The notes beneath the pieces were generated by a model, which was not told where the DNA came from, did not search any database, and saw nothing but the letters and a program-made list of their open reading frames with translations. Positions 42,401 through 48,726 of a stretch of DNA of 64,000 bases are shown here, in pieces. This DNA is from Micromonospora qiuiae. Lineage in GTDB: Bacteria; Actinomycetota; Actinomycetes; Mycobacteriales; Micromonosporaceae. A program made the translations under genes and the position numbers. The stretch lies in NCBI RefSeq assembly GCF_016863555.1, contig NZ_BOPC01000045.1, positions 1-64,000 of the forward strand, written 5' to 3'. Position 1 is the first letter of the stretch, and each line of letters opens with the position of its first letter.

Positions 42401-43962
42401 CCACCGGCGTCGTCGACCCGGTCGGCGTCTCGTCCGCTGGCTGCTCGGCGTTCGGGTCGATCAGGAGCAGCTCGGGGAGGATCTCCTCCTCCGCCATCTG
42501 CTTCGCCGCGTTCAGCCGGCCGAGCTTGCCGAGGTACCCCTCGCCCGGCTGATCCGGACCGGCCAGCTCCCGCGTCCGCTGCTCGATCTGCTCCGCTGCC
42601 TGCTCCCCCAAAGTCGAGAAGAAGCTGCTCGGGTCCTCGATGGTCGCGTACCGCTGGGGCAGGTACGTCTGCCAGTGCTTCTGGGCCTGCGCCCCGTAGT
42701 GGTTCATCCGTCTCCTCCGCGTCGGCCGGGCCGTCCTGGTCACCGTCGGCGGGCGGGTCGGCGGTCGCCTCCTCGCCCGCGTCGACCACCGGCGGCGCGT
42801 GCGCCGTGGCCGCGCCGTCGAGAACGGCCGGAGCGGGGGCCGGCACGTCGACCACGGGCGTGGCCGGCTGCACATCGGGGGCAGGCTCCGGGTCCAGGTG
42901 CCGGGCGACGTACGCCTCCAGGGCGGCGATGTCCACCCCGCTCGCGCCGACCTGGTAGCGCAGCAGCGACCGCGCCGAGCGGGCGACGCCGGCGCGGCCC
43001 GCGGGCGTCTGGTAGGTGCGGGCCGCCCACTCGACCCGGGCGGTGACCACGGCCTCCAGCAGCGGCCGAGCACGGTCCTGCGGCCGGGGGCCGATCGCCC
43101 GCAGCGCTCCCGGCGTCGTGGGGTGGGCCTGCACGGCGGGGGCGAGCAGGTGGTACGCGCGCTCGGCCGCGCGCCGGCCGGCCTCGCCGGCGCCGATGGC
43201 CACGGTCACGCCTGCGGCCACGTCGGCCTGCTCGGTGAGCACCGCGACCTGTGTGGGTGTCAGCGTCGGCCCACACGGTGCGACCACCACCGGGGCATCC
43301 TCGCCGGCCGTCGCGGACCGCGCGATCGCCTCCAGCGCCGTGGCGGCCACCACCACCGGCCGGCCGGTCCGCTCCGGCTGCTCGGCGAGCCCGACCAGCG
43401 CGTCGGCCGGCCGGTGGATCGCGGTGGCCGGGCCATGCAGCACCGGCGGCACCGACTCATCGGCGCCGGGCGGGGCGTACCCGACGAAGCTCACCACGGC
43501 GTGCGTCTGGGGATCGCGCACGCCGACCACGACCCGGTCCTGGAAGCGGTCGACCAGCAGGCCGCCCCGGCCGGTCGAGGCCAGCCCGGAGGCCAGGATC
43601 TCGGTGTCGGTGAAGCCGGCCCGGCGCAGCTCGTTGACCAGCGCCATCGGGCGGCCTGGCGCGTACCCGAGCATCCACCGGCCGTCGACCGGCACGCCCT
43701 GCCCAGTCAGCCACCGACGCGGCCCCGCGCCGCCCGGCCCGTCGAGCTGCGCCCGGTAGAAGCGGGCTGCGAGGTCCTGCGCGGCCAGTAGCCGGTCCTG
43801 CTCGGCGGTGGTCACCCGGGGCCGCGTCGGAGGCCGGGGCGTGACCTGGGCATCCAGGGATGCCGCGCGCAGCGCCAAGGCCGCAGCTCGGTCGCGGGCC
43901 GCGTCGACCCGCTCGGCGACCTCAGCCGCCACCTGGTCGTCGCTGCGGTCAGGCATCGTCAT
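36451..43962 (-). CDS. Giant continuous frame: primase/toprim-like part + N6-DNA methylase + SNF2 helicase (2503 aa as read)
   Basis: No stop interrupts this frame. Residues 1-350 or so resemble the DnaG N-terminal/toprim region (VTTAEQDRLLAAQDLAARFY, LLVDRFQDRVVVGVRD); the toprim acidic DxD appears replaced by AIGAGEAG. Residues about 420-560 are low-complexity Gly/Ala/Arg and coincide with a better gene in another frame. From about 600 a methylase domain (VLEPGCGSGNFIGL near 710, NVPYADV) precedes a helicase with Walker A AVGAGKTAVM near 1410, DELHELKND near 1575, and a C-terminal GVGTNVQARAVALHHLDCPW. Such methylase-helicase giants are common on actinobacterial plasmids, usually as a gene separate from the toprim protein. 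A GTG near 42357 could be the helicase gene's own start. Confidence 0.75.
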   Translation of the reverse strand: MTMPDRSDDQVAAEVAERVDAARDRAAALALRAASLDAQVTPRPPTRPRVTTAEQDRLLAAQDLAARFYRAQLDGPGGAGPRRWLTGQGVPVDGRWMLGYAPGRPMALVNELRRAGFTDTEILASGLASTGRGGLLVDRFQDRVVVGVRDPQTHAVVSFVGYAPPGADESVPPVLHGPATAIHRPADALVGLAEQPERTGRPVVVAATALEAIARSATAGEDAPVVVAPCGPTLTPTQVAVLTEQADVAAGVTVAIGAGEAGRRAAERAYHLLAPAVQAHPTTPGALRAIGPRPQDRARPLLEAVVTARVEWAARTYQTPAGRAGVARSARSLLRYQVGASGVDIAALEAYVARHLDPEPAPDVQPATPVVDVPAPAPAVLDGAATAHAPPVVDAGEEATADPPADGDQDGPADAEETDEPLRGAGPEALADVPAPAVRDHRGPEQLLLDFGGAGSGADRAADAGAGRSGSAGRGVPRQARPAERGEADGGGGDPPRAAPDRPERRAASGRDADRVDDAGGRPDVDAAGGGPERPVVAAGRGGGGGGGGRRGRAADPDPVAGPVEEASDTAPDHSAGADAGAGDAAESFRPGGQQDLAPAGEMAKLRANLAALRTLREVQAAGRPATKQEQAVLARWASWGAVPGVFESRTNHPDYARFAQQRAELRELLSPQEYAAAELTTLNAHYTDAAYVRAIWDAVRELGFDGGAVLEPGCGSGNFIGLAPPQARMVGVELDPVTAGVAAALYPHAEIRTESFADTRAPFGAFDLAVGNVPYADVRLTDRRHNPGRHSIHNHFIIKSLHLTRPGGLVAVLTSRYTLDSANPAARREMAGLADLVAAVRLPSGAHQATAGTQAITDLLILRRREPDREPGPIAWEQTRPLDLDTAAEQADQVNEYFADRPERVLGEMTLGRGMNRDGELIVRASDNTGEALTRVLRDVVDEARREGLTVTPRVDGDRPAEPLAVLAPTDRAEGHIEAQDDGTFTTVADGQVVPHEVPASQAGELRALLRLRDTVTALLTAEAATVDDGDEHGGPPAPGSPAALRAELNDRYDAYVAAHGPLNRYTLRRTGRTDPETGEPKMARINPPMGRFRQTDPHAATVFALEHFDDTTQTATKADIFARRVILPRAPQLGADTPADALAICVDTHGDVRLPEVARLLGVSEPEARAALGDLVYDDPGTGRLVEAPEYLSGNVRVKLRAAQAAVETDPRFETNVRALQRVIPRDLGPGEIDAAFGAPFLPAPLIQQFLQETLRDPGLRVEHVGGSDWRVRGSRAGVLARSTWGTPGMAAPDLAQRLLTKTPIRVFVEVEEGKRALDVEATAAAQAKAIELEERFGAWVWEDPDRAEQVATTYNEMFNATVPRSYVGVTRSLPGIAVGFTPRPHQVEAVARIVAEPAVGLFHAVGAGKTAVMAISAMEQRRLGLVNKPAIVVPNHMLEQFTREFLQIYPRARLLAAGRDDMSTDRRRRFVARCATGDWDAIIMAASFFERLSLSPDEQSRFLDEELQELRDKIVRAGEQAIANGEDAKRSSSVKRLQKALLRKEERVKEKLDKARDPGVTFEQTGIDYVYRDELHELKNDTITSSIPDAGNDGSDRAVDFRMKLSYLRRQRGQRVVCGATATPIANSVRELYVVTRQLRPDLLQATGTTDFDTWAATFAKVVTAIEVSPTGQGFQMRARLAKYANVPELSLMMRTYGDVRTPEDLALPTPQLTQREDGERAPHIVTLDPSPELEEFISGLDERVERIRNRQVEPQQDNMLKVSGEARAASLDLRLIGEQQTAPGKIDAAAERIAAIWRDTRDTVYLVNPDAADPVPHPTPGALQIVFCDQSTPNPERWNAYDALAELLVERGMPREKIRYIHEADTDAKKASLFNACRSGDVAVLIGSTAKMGVGTNVQARAVALHHLDCPWRPADVTQREGRILRQGNQNPEVSIYRYVVAGSFDAFSWQTMARKGTFIDQIMRGTSAREIEDVSDETLQAHQIKAIATGNPLLMDREQVAQDLTRLERADRTHHNTQAALRRQVGELKAWITKDTRRVEVLDDVIARRQDTRGEKFAMTVAGHRFTKRAEAGRALQHALTATAQGVASTDRREAAGVAQLGGFGVDAVFWSGRDGMLVALRFDGIPDSSTTIGLTSAVEGDPTGLVRRLENQLTDLDTTRTTVQARIAGQHEEITRATEQLDQPFPRRDELLDTRRRLRAINAVIDLMADTTPPTSGAPPAVPVTVGDWMPTDLRESLTPDEQTWLDRRVQHVAGGGAVQDAARTTDLATFTAPFDKALTHALADPGNTEMAVAVMLKCDDPAWRQALYSAAGQAVHQAVRNAPPPASPSVAPAVTPTATAGPHQPVDPLTPAAIVAATTPEDRALLDACSKQAFRADDVQAAIHAHDQVAFATAYGTAMTTAISDVDDPAAVVRLAELHGDEAFRAGLTNLVWDNLAPLLRSERQAVPASAVDSASVAAKAFLPVPRAGSVSGSAAAPVSPASTSTYRAADHDHAR
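42282..42707 (-). CDS. Conserved small protein nested inside the giant frame (141 aa)
   Basis: The ATG has an ideal GGAGGAG five bases upstream. The product starts MNHYGAQAQKHWQTYLPQRY and continues ATIEDPSSFFSTLGEQAAEQ, then a charged tail ending EEEEEDDEDEPQTPTR. The composition is normal for a protein. The overlapping giant frame over the same bases is Gly/Ala/Arg-rich filler, so this frame is probably the one under selection. Similar proteins are commonly encoded just before methylase-helicase genes on actinobacterial elements. Function unknown. Confidence 0.75.
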   Translation of the reverse strand: MNHYGAQAQKHWQTYLPQRYATIEDPSSFFSTLGEQAAEQIEQRTRELAGPDQPGEGYLGKLGRLNAAKQMAEEEILPELLLIDPNAEQPADETPTGSTTPVAGPTWTPLVEDPNDPWWQRVAEEEEEEEDDEDEPQTPTR

Positions 43963-44135
43963 GAAGCCCGCTCGTCGTCGGGCTCACCCGCAGGCAACAG
44001 CCCCTGCGCGCGCAGCCGCTCGAACAGCCGTTGATGGTGCTCCAGCGTGGACGTGAGCTGGTCGATCTGGTCCTGCAAGCCCGCGATCGTGCTGTCCACA
44101 GTTCGCGGTGCAGGCTGCGCAGCTTCGTCGGTCAT
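43959..44135 (-). CDS. Small coiled-coil protein upstream of the primase/toprim-like gene (58 aa)
   Basis: An ATG opens a 58-residue frame, MTDEAAQPAPRTVDSTIAGL, followed by a leucine-heptad helix (LQDQIDQLTSTLEHHQRLFE). Its TGA overlaps the ATG of the giant frame (ATGA), which strongly suggests a real, coupled gene. Upstream GGGGG is only a weak RBS. Probably a dimerisation or accessory subunit. Confidence 0.6.
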   Translation of the reverse strand: MTDEAAQPAPRTVDSTIAGLQDQIDQLTSTLEHHQRLFERLRAQGLLPAGEPDDERAS

Positions 44136-44601
44136 CGTGCCCCCGTAGTGATCGACTCCCCGCCCACGGTAGTCAGCCCCGGCACGCTACGTCGAGATAG
44201 ATCCGGGCCGCTACCGCCGACGCTCGCCCGAGGGGTTGATGCTGCGGAATCACACCCAGGGCAACAAGCCGGGCCAGGAGACGCCGACCGGCTCCCGGCC
44301 GTCGTGGTCGTGCTTTCCAATATCGACGCCTCCGGCGGGGCCTCTCTCGGAGATCCGGGAGGGGACCACAGGTGCCAGGTGGGTGAGTGGTCACCCAGGG
44401 GTGGGACCTCCCCGCGCCGGCCGCCCAGGGGGGCTACCAGACCGGCTCTGGGGCGACCAGGCCAAGCCGCTTCGCGGTCGGCTTCGCCGAGCCTGGCCAC
44501 CCCAGAGCCGGCCCGGTCGATCGGAGATCGGCCGACACGAGGAGATCCCACCCCACCCCCGGCACCGCGCGCGGGCAAGCCCGCAACCCCTGACCCAGGA
44601 C
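44136..44601. other. Non-coding stretch with palindrome copy and small hairpins
   Basis: No frame here gives a natural protein composition. It holds GATGCTGCGGAATC (44238-44251), identical to the copy at 16713, and a small hairpin GGGTGA/TCACCC (44381-44396). It may contain the promoter of the small coiled-coil/giant operon or a replication element; nothing firmer can be said. Confidence 0.4.
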
Positions 44602-44874
44602 CTACGCCGACCCCTGCGCCGCGTCGTACCGGTCGAGCACGTACTTGACGCTGGTCTTGGCCCACTGCCCCTTCCCCGACGGGGTCGGGACCTGCTCCGC
44701 GTTCAACGCCGCGGCGATCGCGGCCAGTGACAGGCCCTCACCCCGCAGCTGCGCCGCCCGGGCGGCCGAGGGCGGCAACGGCGCCGGCGGACGGCCCAAC
44801 CGCACACCCCGGTCCCGAGCCGCCGCCATCCCCGCCGACACCTCGGGCCGGCGCATCTCCGATTCGCTGCTCAT
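44602..44874 (-). CDS. Resolvase-tail HTH protein (90 aa)
   Basis: The sequence AGMAAARDRGVRLGRPPAP then GEGLSLAAIAAALNAEQVPT and PSGKGQWAKTSVKYVLDR is the C-terminal helix-turn-helix and recombinase-linker pattern of serine resolvases. The catalytic N-terminal domain with its Ser is absent. It is either a fragment or a stand-alone DNA-binding protein. A 64-bp palindromic array begins only ten bases upstream of its ATG, which favours a self-regulating DNA-binding protein. Confidence 0.7.
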   Translation of the reverse strand: MSSESEMRRPEVSAGMAAARDRGVRLGRPPAPLPPSAARAAQLRGEGLSLAAIAAALNAEQVPTPSGKGQWAKTSVKYVLDRYDAAQGSA

Positions 44875-44883
44875 GCCCCTCAG

Positions 44884-44947
44884 CGTACGGCAAAAAGGTA
44901 CAGAAAAAGCCCCCGCCAGCAGCTTTTTCTATACCTTTTCCTGTACG
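44884..44947. promoter_or_regulatory. Large operator-like inverted repeat between divergent genes
   Basis: Left arm 44884-44910 and right arm 44922-44947 are complementary at about 22 of 27 positions around an 11-bp centre. Each arm holds two direct copies of GTACRGNAAAAAG, so four half-sites are present. The stretch is A/T-rich compared with its surroundings, and TACGAT (44944-44949) could be a -10 for the plus-strand gene at 45030. Likely bound by the adjacent resolvase-tail HTH protein. Confidence 0.65.
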
Positions 44948-45029
44948 ATAGAGGAGTAAGGAACGGCCCGGCGGGTGCAGCAACACCCGGCCGGGCCAGG
45001 AAGAACAGCCCTCTGCGAAAGGGAGTTCC

Positions 45030-45473
45030 ATGTCCCAGGATACGACGTTCCCGGCCCGGGAGATCAACGACCAGGACGAGTGCGTGGGCTGCGGCGCCCA
45101 CCTCTCCGACCCGTGCCACCCGCTGTGCCCGTTCGAGACCGGCGAGTTCGGTCCGGCGGTCATCCTGCAGGCCGCCAACCTGCGGGTCCGCAACCACCCG
45201 GCCGGGATCGGCTACGACCTCGCCGGCGCCATCTTCGCCGCCGCCATCGACCTGGCCGGCCGCGACCAGGCGCAGGCGCTCGCCGACGCGTCCCGCGCGG
45301 TGCTGGCCGACTACCTGGTCGGCCAGTGGGGGCCGCAGGCCCAGGCGATCCACAGCCAGGTGGTCTACCGGCACGGCCTCTTCGCCCAGCTCGCCGAGAT
45401 CACGGTCTCGCTGTACGGCGCGGCGGACCAGTACGACGACAACACCCCCACCCCCACCCCCGACGACTGCTGA
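45030..45473 (+). CDS. Zinc-binding hypothetical protein (147 aa)
   Basis: Starts MSQDTTFPAREINDQDECVG behind GAAAGGGAG. Near the N-terminus CVGCGAHLSDPCHPLCPF offers four Cys and a His for one zinc site. The rest is helical (GYDLAGAIFAAAIDLAGRDQ, ALADASRAVLADYLVGQW), with an acidic Thr/Pro tail. First of a plus-strand series of three genes, each followed by a hairpin. Transcribed from the operator region shared with the resolvase-tail gene. Function unknown. Confidence 0.7.
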   Translation: MSQDTTFPAREINDQDECVGCGAHLSDPCHPLCPFETGEFGPAVILQAANLRVRNHPAGIGYDLAGAIFAAAIDLAGRDQAQALADASRAVLADYLVGQWGPQAQAIHSQVVYRHGLFAQLAEITVSLYGAADQYDDNTPTPTPDDC

Positions 45474-45478
45474 GACCC

Positions 45479-45510
45479 AGCCGGGCCGGCCCACCGTGGC
45501 CGGCCCGGCT
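45479..45510 (+). terminator. Terminator-like hairpin
   Basis: AGCCGGGCCGGCC pairs with GGCCGGCCCGGCT across a short loop, starting five bases after the zinc-protein stop. Confidence 0.6.
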
Positions 45511-45548
45511 TCCACAGCCCGACTCAGCACATCGAAGGGATCGAGACC

Positions 45549-46388
45549 ATGACCAGCACCACCCAGACGCGCCCCGCCCAGCTCGCGCCGGTCCGCGTCG
45601 GCCGAGGCCGCGCTGTCCACCTCGGCAACCTGAGCAGCATCAAGGGCCCGGCCGGCGAGCCCCGCTACGTCTCCAGCTCGTGCGGCGCCAGCACCCGAGG
45701 CGACACCGCCGCGGCCGGCGCTGCCATCGCCGAGCCGATCGACTGCCGTACCTGCACGAAGGTCAACCCGGTCCGTGTGGCCTGGATCAACGCCACCGTG
45801 ATCGCGGGGACCAGCGGTCCGGTGACCCTGCCGCACACCGGCCTGACCGTGCCGCACACCCAGCTCCGGGTCGACGGGCCCGCCCAGCTCGGCTCCGGCC
45901 GCGCGGAGCAGCACCAGCTGTACCTCGGTGACCGCTTCGTCGGCTGGATCACCACCCACCCGCACCACCCGCACCGCAGCGCCACCTACCGGACGAACTC
46001 CCTCGGGGGCAGGGAACTCGACGAGTACGCCCAGCAGTGCCGGCTGTTCACCGGCGAGCCCGCCACCGTCGCCGACGTGCTGGCCGAGCTGGTCCGCGAG
46101 CACATCACCGCGGCGGACATCGCCGAGCGGCTGGCCGCCTCCCGCACCCCGGTCCGGCTCATGCAGCACATCCTCGACGGCGACGGCCAGCCCACCGGGG
46201 CCCCATACCCGACCATCTACGCCAGCGCCAGCGCACCGCTGACCACAGACCCTGCCTGGCACCGCGCGGTAGCCCGCGCCCTGCACCGAGACTCCCCCGC
46301 CGGCCCCGGTCAGCACTGGCAGATCTGGACCCCCACCGGCTGGACCCGCTTGCCCGACATCGTCGACGTCGACCAGGACCTCGGCTGA
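45549..46388 (+). CDS. Hypothetical protein (279 aa)
   Basis: ATG start in GACCATGACC with GAAGGG about 13 bases upstream. An early CGAST ... CRTCTK pair (about residues 45-70) could bind metal. A beta-rich middle (LPHTGLTVPHTQLRVDG ... YLGDRFVGWITTHPHHPHRS) is followed by a helical HTH-like part (TVADVLAELVREHITAADIA, ERLAASRTPVRLMQHIL). The end is Trp-rich (HWQIWTPTGWTRLPDIVDVD). No family recognised. Followed by a perfect 13-bp hairpin. Confidence 0.65.
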   Translation: MTSTTQTRPAQLAPVRVGRGRAVHLGNLSSIKGPAGEPRYVSSSCGASTRGDTAAAGAAIAEPIDCRTCTKVNPVRVAWINATVIAGTSGPVTLPHTGLTVPHTQLRVDGPAQLGSGRAEQHQLYLGDRFVGWITTHPHHPHRSATYRTNSLGGRELDEYAQQCRLFTGEPATVADVLAELVREHITAADIAERLAASRTPVRLMQHILDGDGQPTGAPYPTIYASASAPLTTDPAWHRAVARALHRDSPAGPGQHWQIWTPTGWTRLPDIVDVDQDLG

Positions 46389-46393
46389 CCGCA

Positions 46394-46427
46394 CCCGTGC
46401 CCGGGCAGCCATCGGCCCGGGCACGGG
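46394..46427 (+). terminator. Terminator hairpin
   Basis: CCCGTGCCCGGGC and its exact complement flank an 8-nt loop, five bases after the preceding stop. No T-run. Confidence 0.65.
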
Positions 46428-46462
46428 GATGCCATCCGACCAGCAACGACGGGGAGACCACC

Positions 46463-46960
46463 ATGACCAACAGCCACCGGCATGAGGCCCGCACCATCCT
46501 CGCCACCGCCACCCTGGACACCCACCGCCCGCTGCTGGCCTGGGCCGTCGGGGCCACCGCCCGCAGTCACGCCATCCACCCGCTGACCTACTGGCGCACC
46601 CGAGACGCCCGACGGCTCGCTCCGGAGTACGAGGGGCAGACGCTGCCCGCCGGCAGGATGCTCCGGCTCGACCGGGCACGCATCGAGATCACCGACGGTA
46701 CCCTCCGCCAACCGCTGCGACTGACCTGGGCCGATCTGGGCGCCGTCCTCGACAGCGACCGGGTTACCGACGCCCTGATTCGCCACTGCGAGCAGACCGT
46801 CATCGCCTGGCGCGACCACCCGGGCGGATTCCGGGGAGTCGGCTGGAACGATGTTCTCGACGCCTGCGGTCGCGCCGGAGACGCCGTATGGGCAGCGTGC
46901 CGGCCAACCGACCCCGGCGAGCAACTCGACCTGTTCTCCCTCGCCGGCATCGAGAGTTGA
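46463..46960 (+). CDS. Hypothetical protein (165 aa)
   Basis: ATG preceded by ACGGGGAGACCACC. Residues 1-60 are helical (MTNSHRHEARTILATATLDT), then GQTLPAGRMLRLDRARIEIT gives a strand pair, and the C-terminal half is helical with WRDHPGGFRGVGWNDVLDAC and an EQLDLFSLAGIE end. That last peptide resembles a clamp-binding-like motif (QLDLFSL), which could target the DNA polymerase sliding clamp; this is speculation from a short match. Last of the three-gene plus-strand series. Confidence 0.6.
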   Translation: MTNSHRHEARTILATATLDTHRPLLAWAVGATARSHAIHPLTYWRTRDARRLAPEYEGQTLPAGRMLRLDRARIEITDGTLRQPLRLTWADLGAVLDSDRVTDALIRHCEQTVIAWRDHPGGFRGVGWNDVLDACGRAGDAVWAACRPTDPGEQLDLFSLAGIES

Positions 46961-47064
46961 GGCCAGCACCAGATCGGTGAGCACCTGGCCGCCACGATCC
47001 GGCGCTTGAGACTGGCAGGGTCAAGTAATCCAACTGTCTCGTATTGCAGGTCAAGGCCAAGATC

Positions 47065-47085
47065 GTGCCTCATCCTGCATTGGCA
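47065..47085 (+). repeat. Distant single copy of the 20-bp iteron-like repeat
   Basis: GTGCCTCA, then eight bases, then TTGGCA and GACGAC follow the consensus of the 11,935-12,174 cluster with one extra base in the spacer. It lies in the 276-bp spacer upstream of the secreted-protein gene, so it may be an operator shared by both places. Confidence 0.55.
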
Positions 47086-47194
47086 GACGACAGCGGGAGC
47101 TTGCCAACCGACTGGTCATAACCAGCGTGAAGTTGAGCGGGGCGCAGACGTGATCACGGAAAGCGACTCTTGCGCTACTTATTGCTATGTGACA

Positions 47195-47225
47195 CCTTCG
47201 GGATAAGGTTATTCATCTCCGAAGG
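47195..47225 (+). promoter_or_regulatory. Inverted repeat next to the Shine-Dalgarno of the secreted-protein gene
   Basis: CCTTCGG (47195-47201) and CCGAAGG (47219-47225) can pair; the second arm leads into GAAGGGATAGACAGG in front of the ATG at 47237. Could be an operator or a translation-controlling hairpin. Confidence 0.35.
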
Positions 47226-47236
47226 GATAGACAGGA

Positions 47237-47992
47237 ATGCGGAAAAAGCTGGCAGTTGTAGCAGCTCTGGTTCTGTCAGGATTCGGACTCGCCGTCCCGA
47301 CCCCGGCCACAGCAGCCGCTAAGCCCTCCGGCCGCCTAGCAGCCCTCGCTCCGTGCATCACCCTCGCAACCCAGCAGCACGCAGCCCAGTGGGTATGCAC
47401 AGCCGACGGCCTCACCGTCACCGCCCTCACCCCGTCTGGGCAGTTCACCAGCACGTTCACGCCCGTCACCCCCGCCCCCACTGCTGCGGCGGTCCAGGAC
47501 TTCGGCACTCTCGCCGACGATTACGACACATGGTGTGAGACCGGTTCGGTCTGCCGCCGGACGCTCAGCGACTACCTCGCCGAGACCAAGGGCAATGCCG
47601 CCTACGGCAATACCAGCGGAGTCATCGGTACCTACGACGTGATTCTCCGTACCAACCTCAACGGCCGCCAAGGCCAGTGGCGCGTCAGCCTGATCTGGGA
47701 TAGCGGCCCCACCCTGTCTTTCAGCAACACCAGAGTCAACTGCCGTGAGGACCAGGTCGGCCCGGACGCCGACTGCGGTCAACACCCCGTCGGCGGAGCA
47801 GTCGTCGGCCCATCCACCAAACGCTGGGACAGCAGCATCGTCTACGGCAACCGCCTCGTCGACGCCAACGACTACTTCGCCACCGTCAACACCACGTTCA
47901 CCCCCAGTGGGTACCCGGCCTACACCGCAGCCGAGCTTCGCTCGCAGTCCTTCAACTGCCCGTCCGGCGACCGCAACTGCGTATTCCCGTAA
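47237..47992 (+). CDS. Secreted Cys-rich hypothetical protein (251 aa)
   Basis: A textbook Sec signal peptide: KK then ALVLSGFGLAVPTPATA with cleavage expected after ATA near residue 26. The mature part has eight Cys (single Cys at about 40 and 54; TWCETGSVC; NCREDQ ... DCGQ; FNCPSGDRNC), enough for four disulfides. A beta-rich middle reads YDVILRTNLNGRQGQWRVSL. No catalytic motif is recognised. GC content is lower than that of its neighbours, hinting at separate acquisition. Its upstream spacer carries an iteron-like repeat and an inverted repeat. Confidence 0.8.
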   Translation: MRKKLAVVAALVLSGFGLAVPTPATAAAKPSGRLAALAPCITLATQQHAAQWVCTADGLTVTALTPSGQFTSTFTPVTPAPTAAAVQDFGTLADDYDTWCETGSVCRRTLSDYLAETKGNAAYGNTSGVIGTYDVILRTNLNGRQGQWRVSLIWDSGPTLSFSNTRVNCREDQVGPDADCGQHPVGGAVVGPSTKRWDSSIVYGNRLVDANDYFATVNTTFTPSGYPAYTAAELRSQSFNCPSGDRNCVFP

Positions 47993-48079
47993 CGCCTGGT
48001 ACTGGTAGTCGACGCAGTCACAATGGGGTTGGGGTGCGTCGGGATCGGCGGGCCCCAGCCCTCACAACAGGAGGCAACC

Positions 48080-48553
48080 ATGAGCGACGCGGAGACCAGC
48101 GCTGGAGGCTGGAACGACGTGCCGCTGATGCCTGCGCCGCCGGCTACAACCGACAACCGCGAGTGGTTCGAGCTGCCCGAAAGCACATGGGGCGCTCTGG
48201 TCGGCTGGACCGCCGGTACTGCCAGGATGGCCCGCGTTCTTGACCGTGTGGAGTCGCACTCCACGGTCATCACGACGAGCGGCCCGACCGGCGACGACCG
48301 GGAGGTGCGGCCGCGCACCTTGGATGAGCAGGCCGGTGTTGATGCCACCATCAACGAATACCTGCAAGCCTGCGGGGCCCCGGCCCGTCCGCCCGGGTAC
48401 CGGTGGTTCCTGCGCCTCCCGGTCGGGTACAGCGAGGCCCGGTTGTGGGCCGAGGTAAATGAGGCTCTGCCCCCGTCGGCGATCTACCCGGCCGACGTCG
48501 CACCCCGAGTCGCCGCGATCGTGGCCGGGATGTACGCGGGCGCTGGCCGGTAG
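48080..48553 (+). CDS. Hypothetical protein (157 aa)
   Basis: ATG with CAGGAGG six bases upstream. An early acidic/Trp part (AGGWNDVPLMPAPPATTDNR) leads to WFELPESTWGALVGWTAGTA, then helical regions (GVDATINEYLQACGAPARPP) and YRWFLRLPVGYSEARLWAEV. Soluble, no membrane segment. Not recognised. Directly before the small ORF interrupted by the miniature element. Confidence 0.65.
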   Translation: MSDAETSAGGWNDVPLMPAPPATTDNREWFELPESTWGALVGWTAGTARMARVLDRVESHSTVITTSGPTGDDREVRPRTLDEQAGVDATINEYLQACGAPARPPGYRWFLRLPVGYSEARLWAEVNEALPPSAIYPADVAPRVAAIVAGMYAGAGR

Positions 48554-48657
48554 CTCTCGCCGGCCCGGCCAACCTGATCGTCACCCCACGCGGCCGGCGC
48601 GGATCGTCGACTGCGCGATGGCGACCACGGCCGGGCGCGCAGAAGGAGAACCGCGTC

Positions 48658-48726
48658 GTGCGTGAGTACCCAGTCATCGCCTCCCTGGTCGTGTTCGTCG
48701 CGCTCGCCGCCCGAGTCGGCCCGTGA
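48658..48726 (+). pseudogene. Small membrane peptide frame, apparently truncated by the miniature element (22 aa)
   Basis: GTG with AAGGAG upstream opens MREYPVIASLVVFVALAARV then GP. The stop TGA is formed by the first bases of the terminal repeat of the element at 48724. The frame probably continued before insertion. What remains is a basic-hydrophobic peptide. Confidence 0.4.

Noticed and set aside
44031..44665. Long frames on both strands in the 44.1-44.6 kb spacer
   Set aside because: Pro/Arg/Gly/Ser-rich, no start signals, no recognisable domains.
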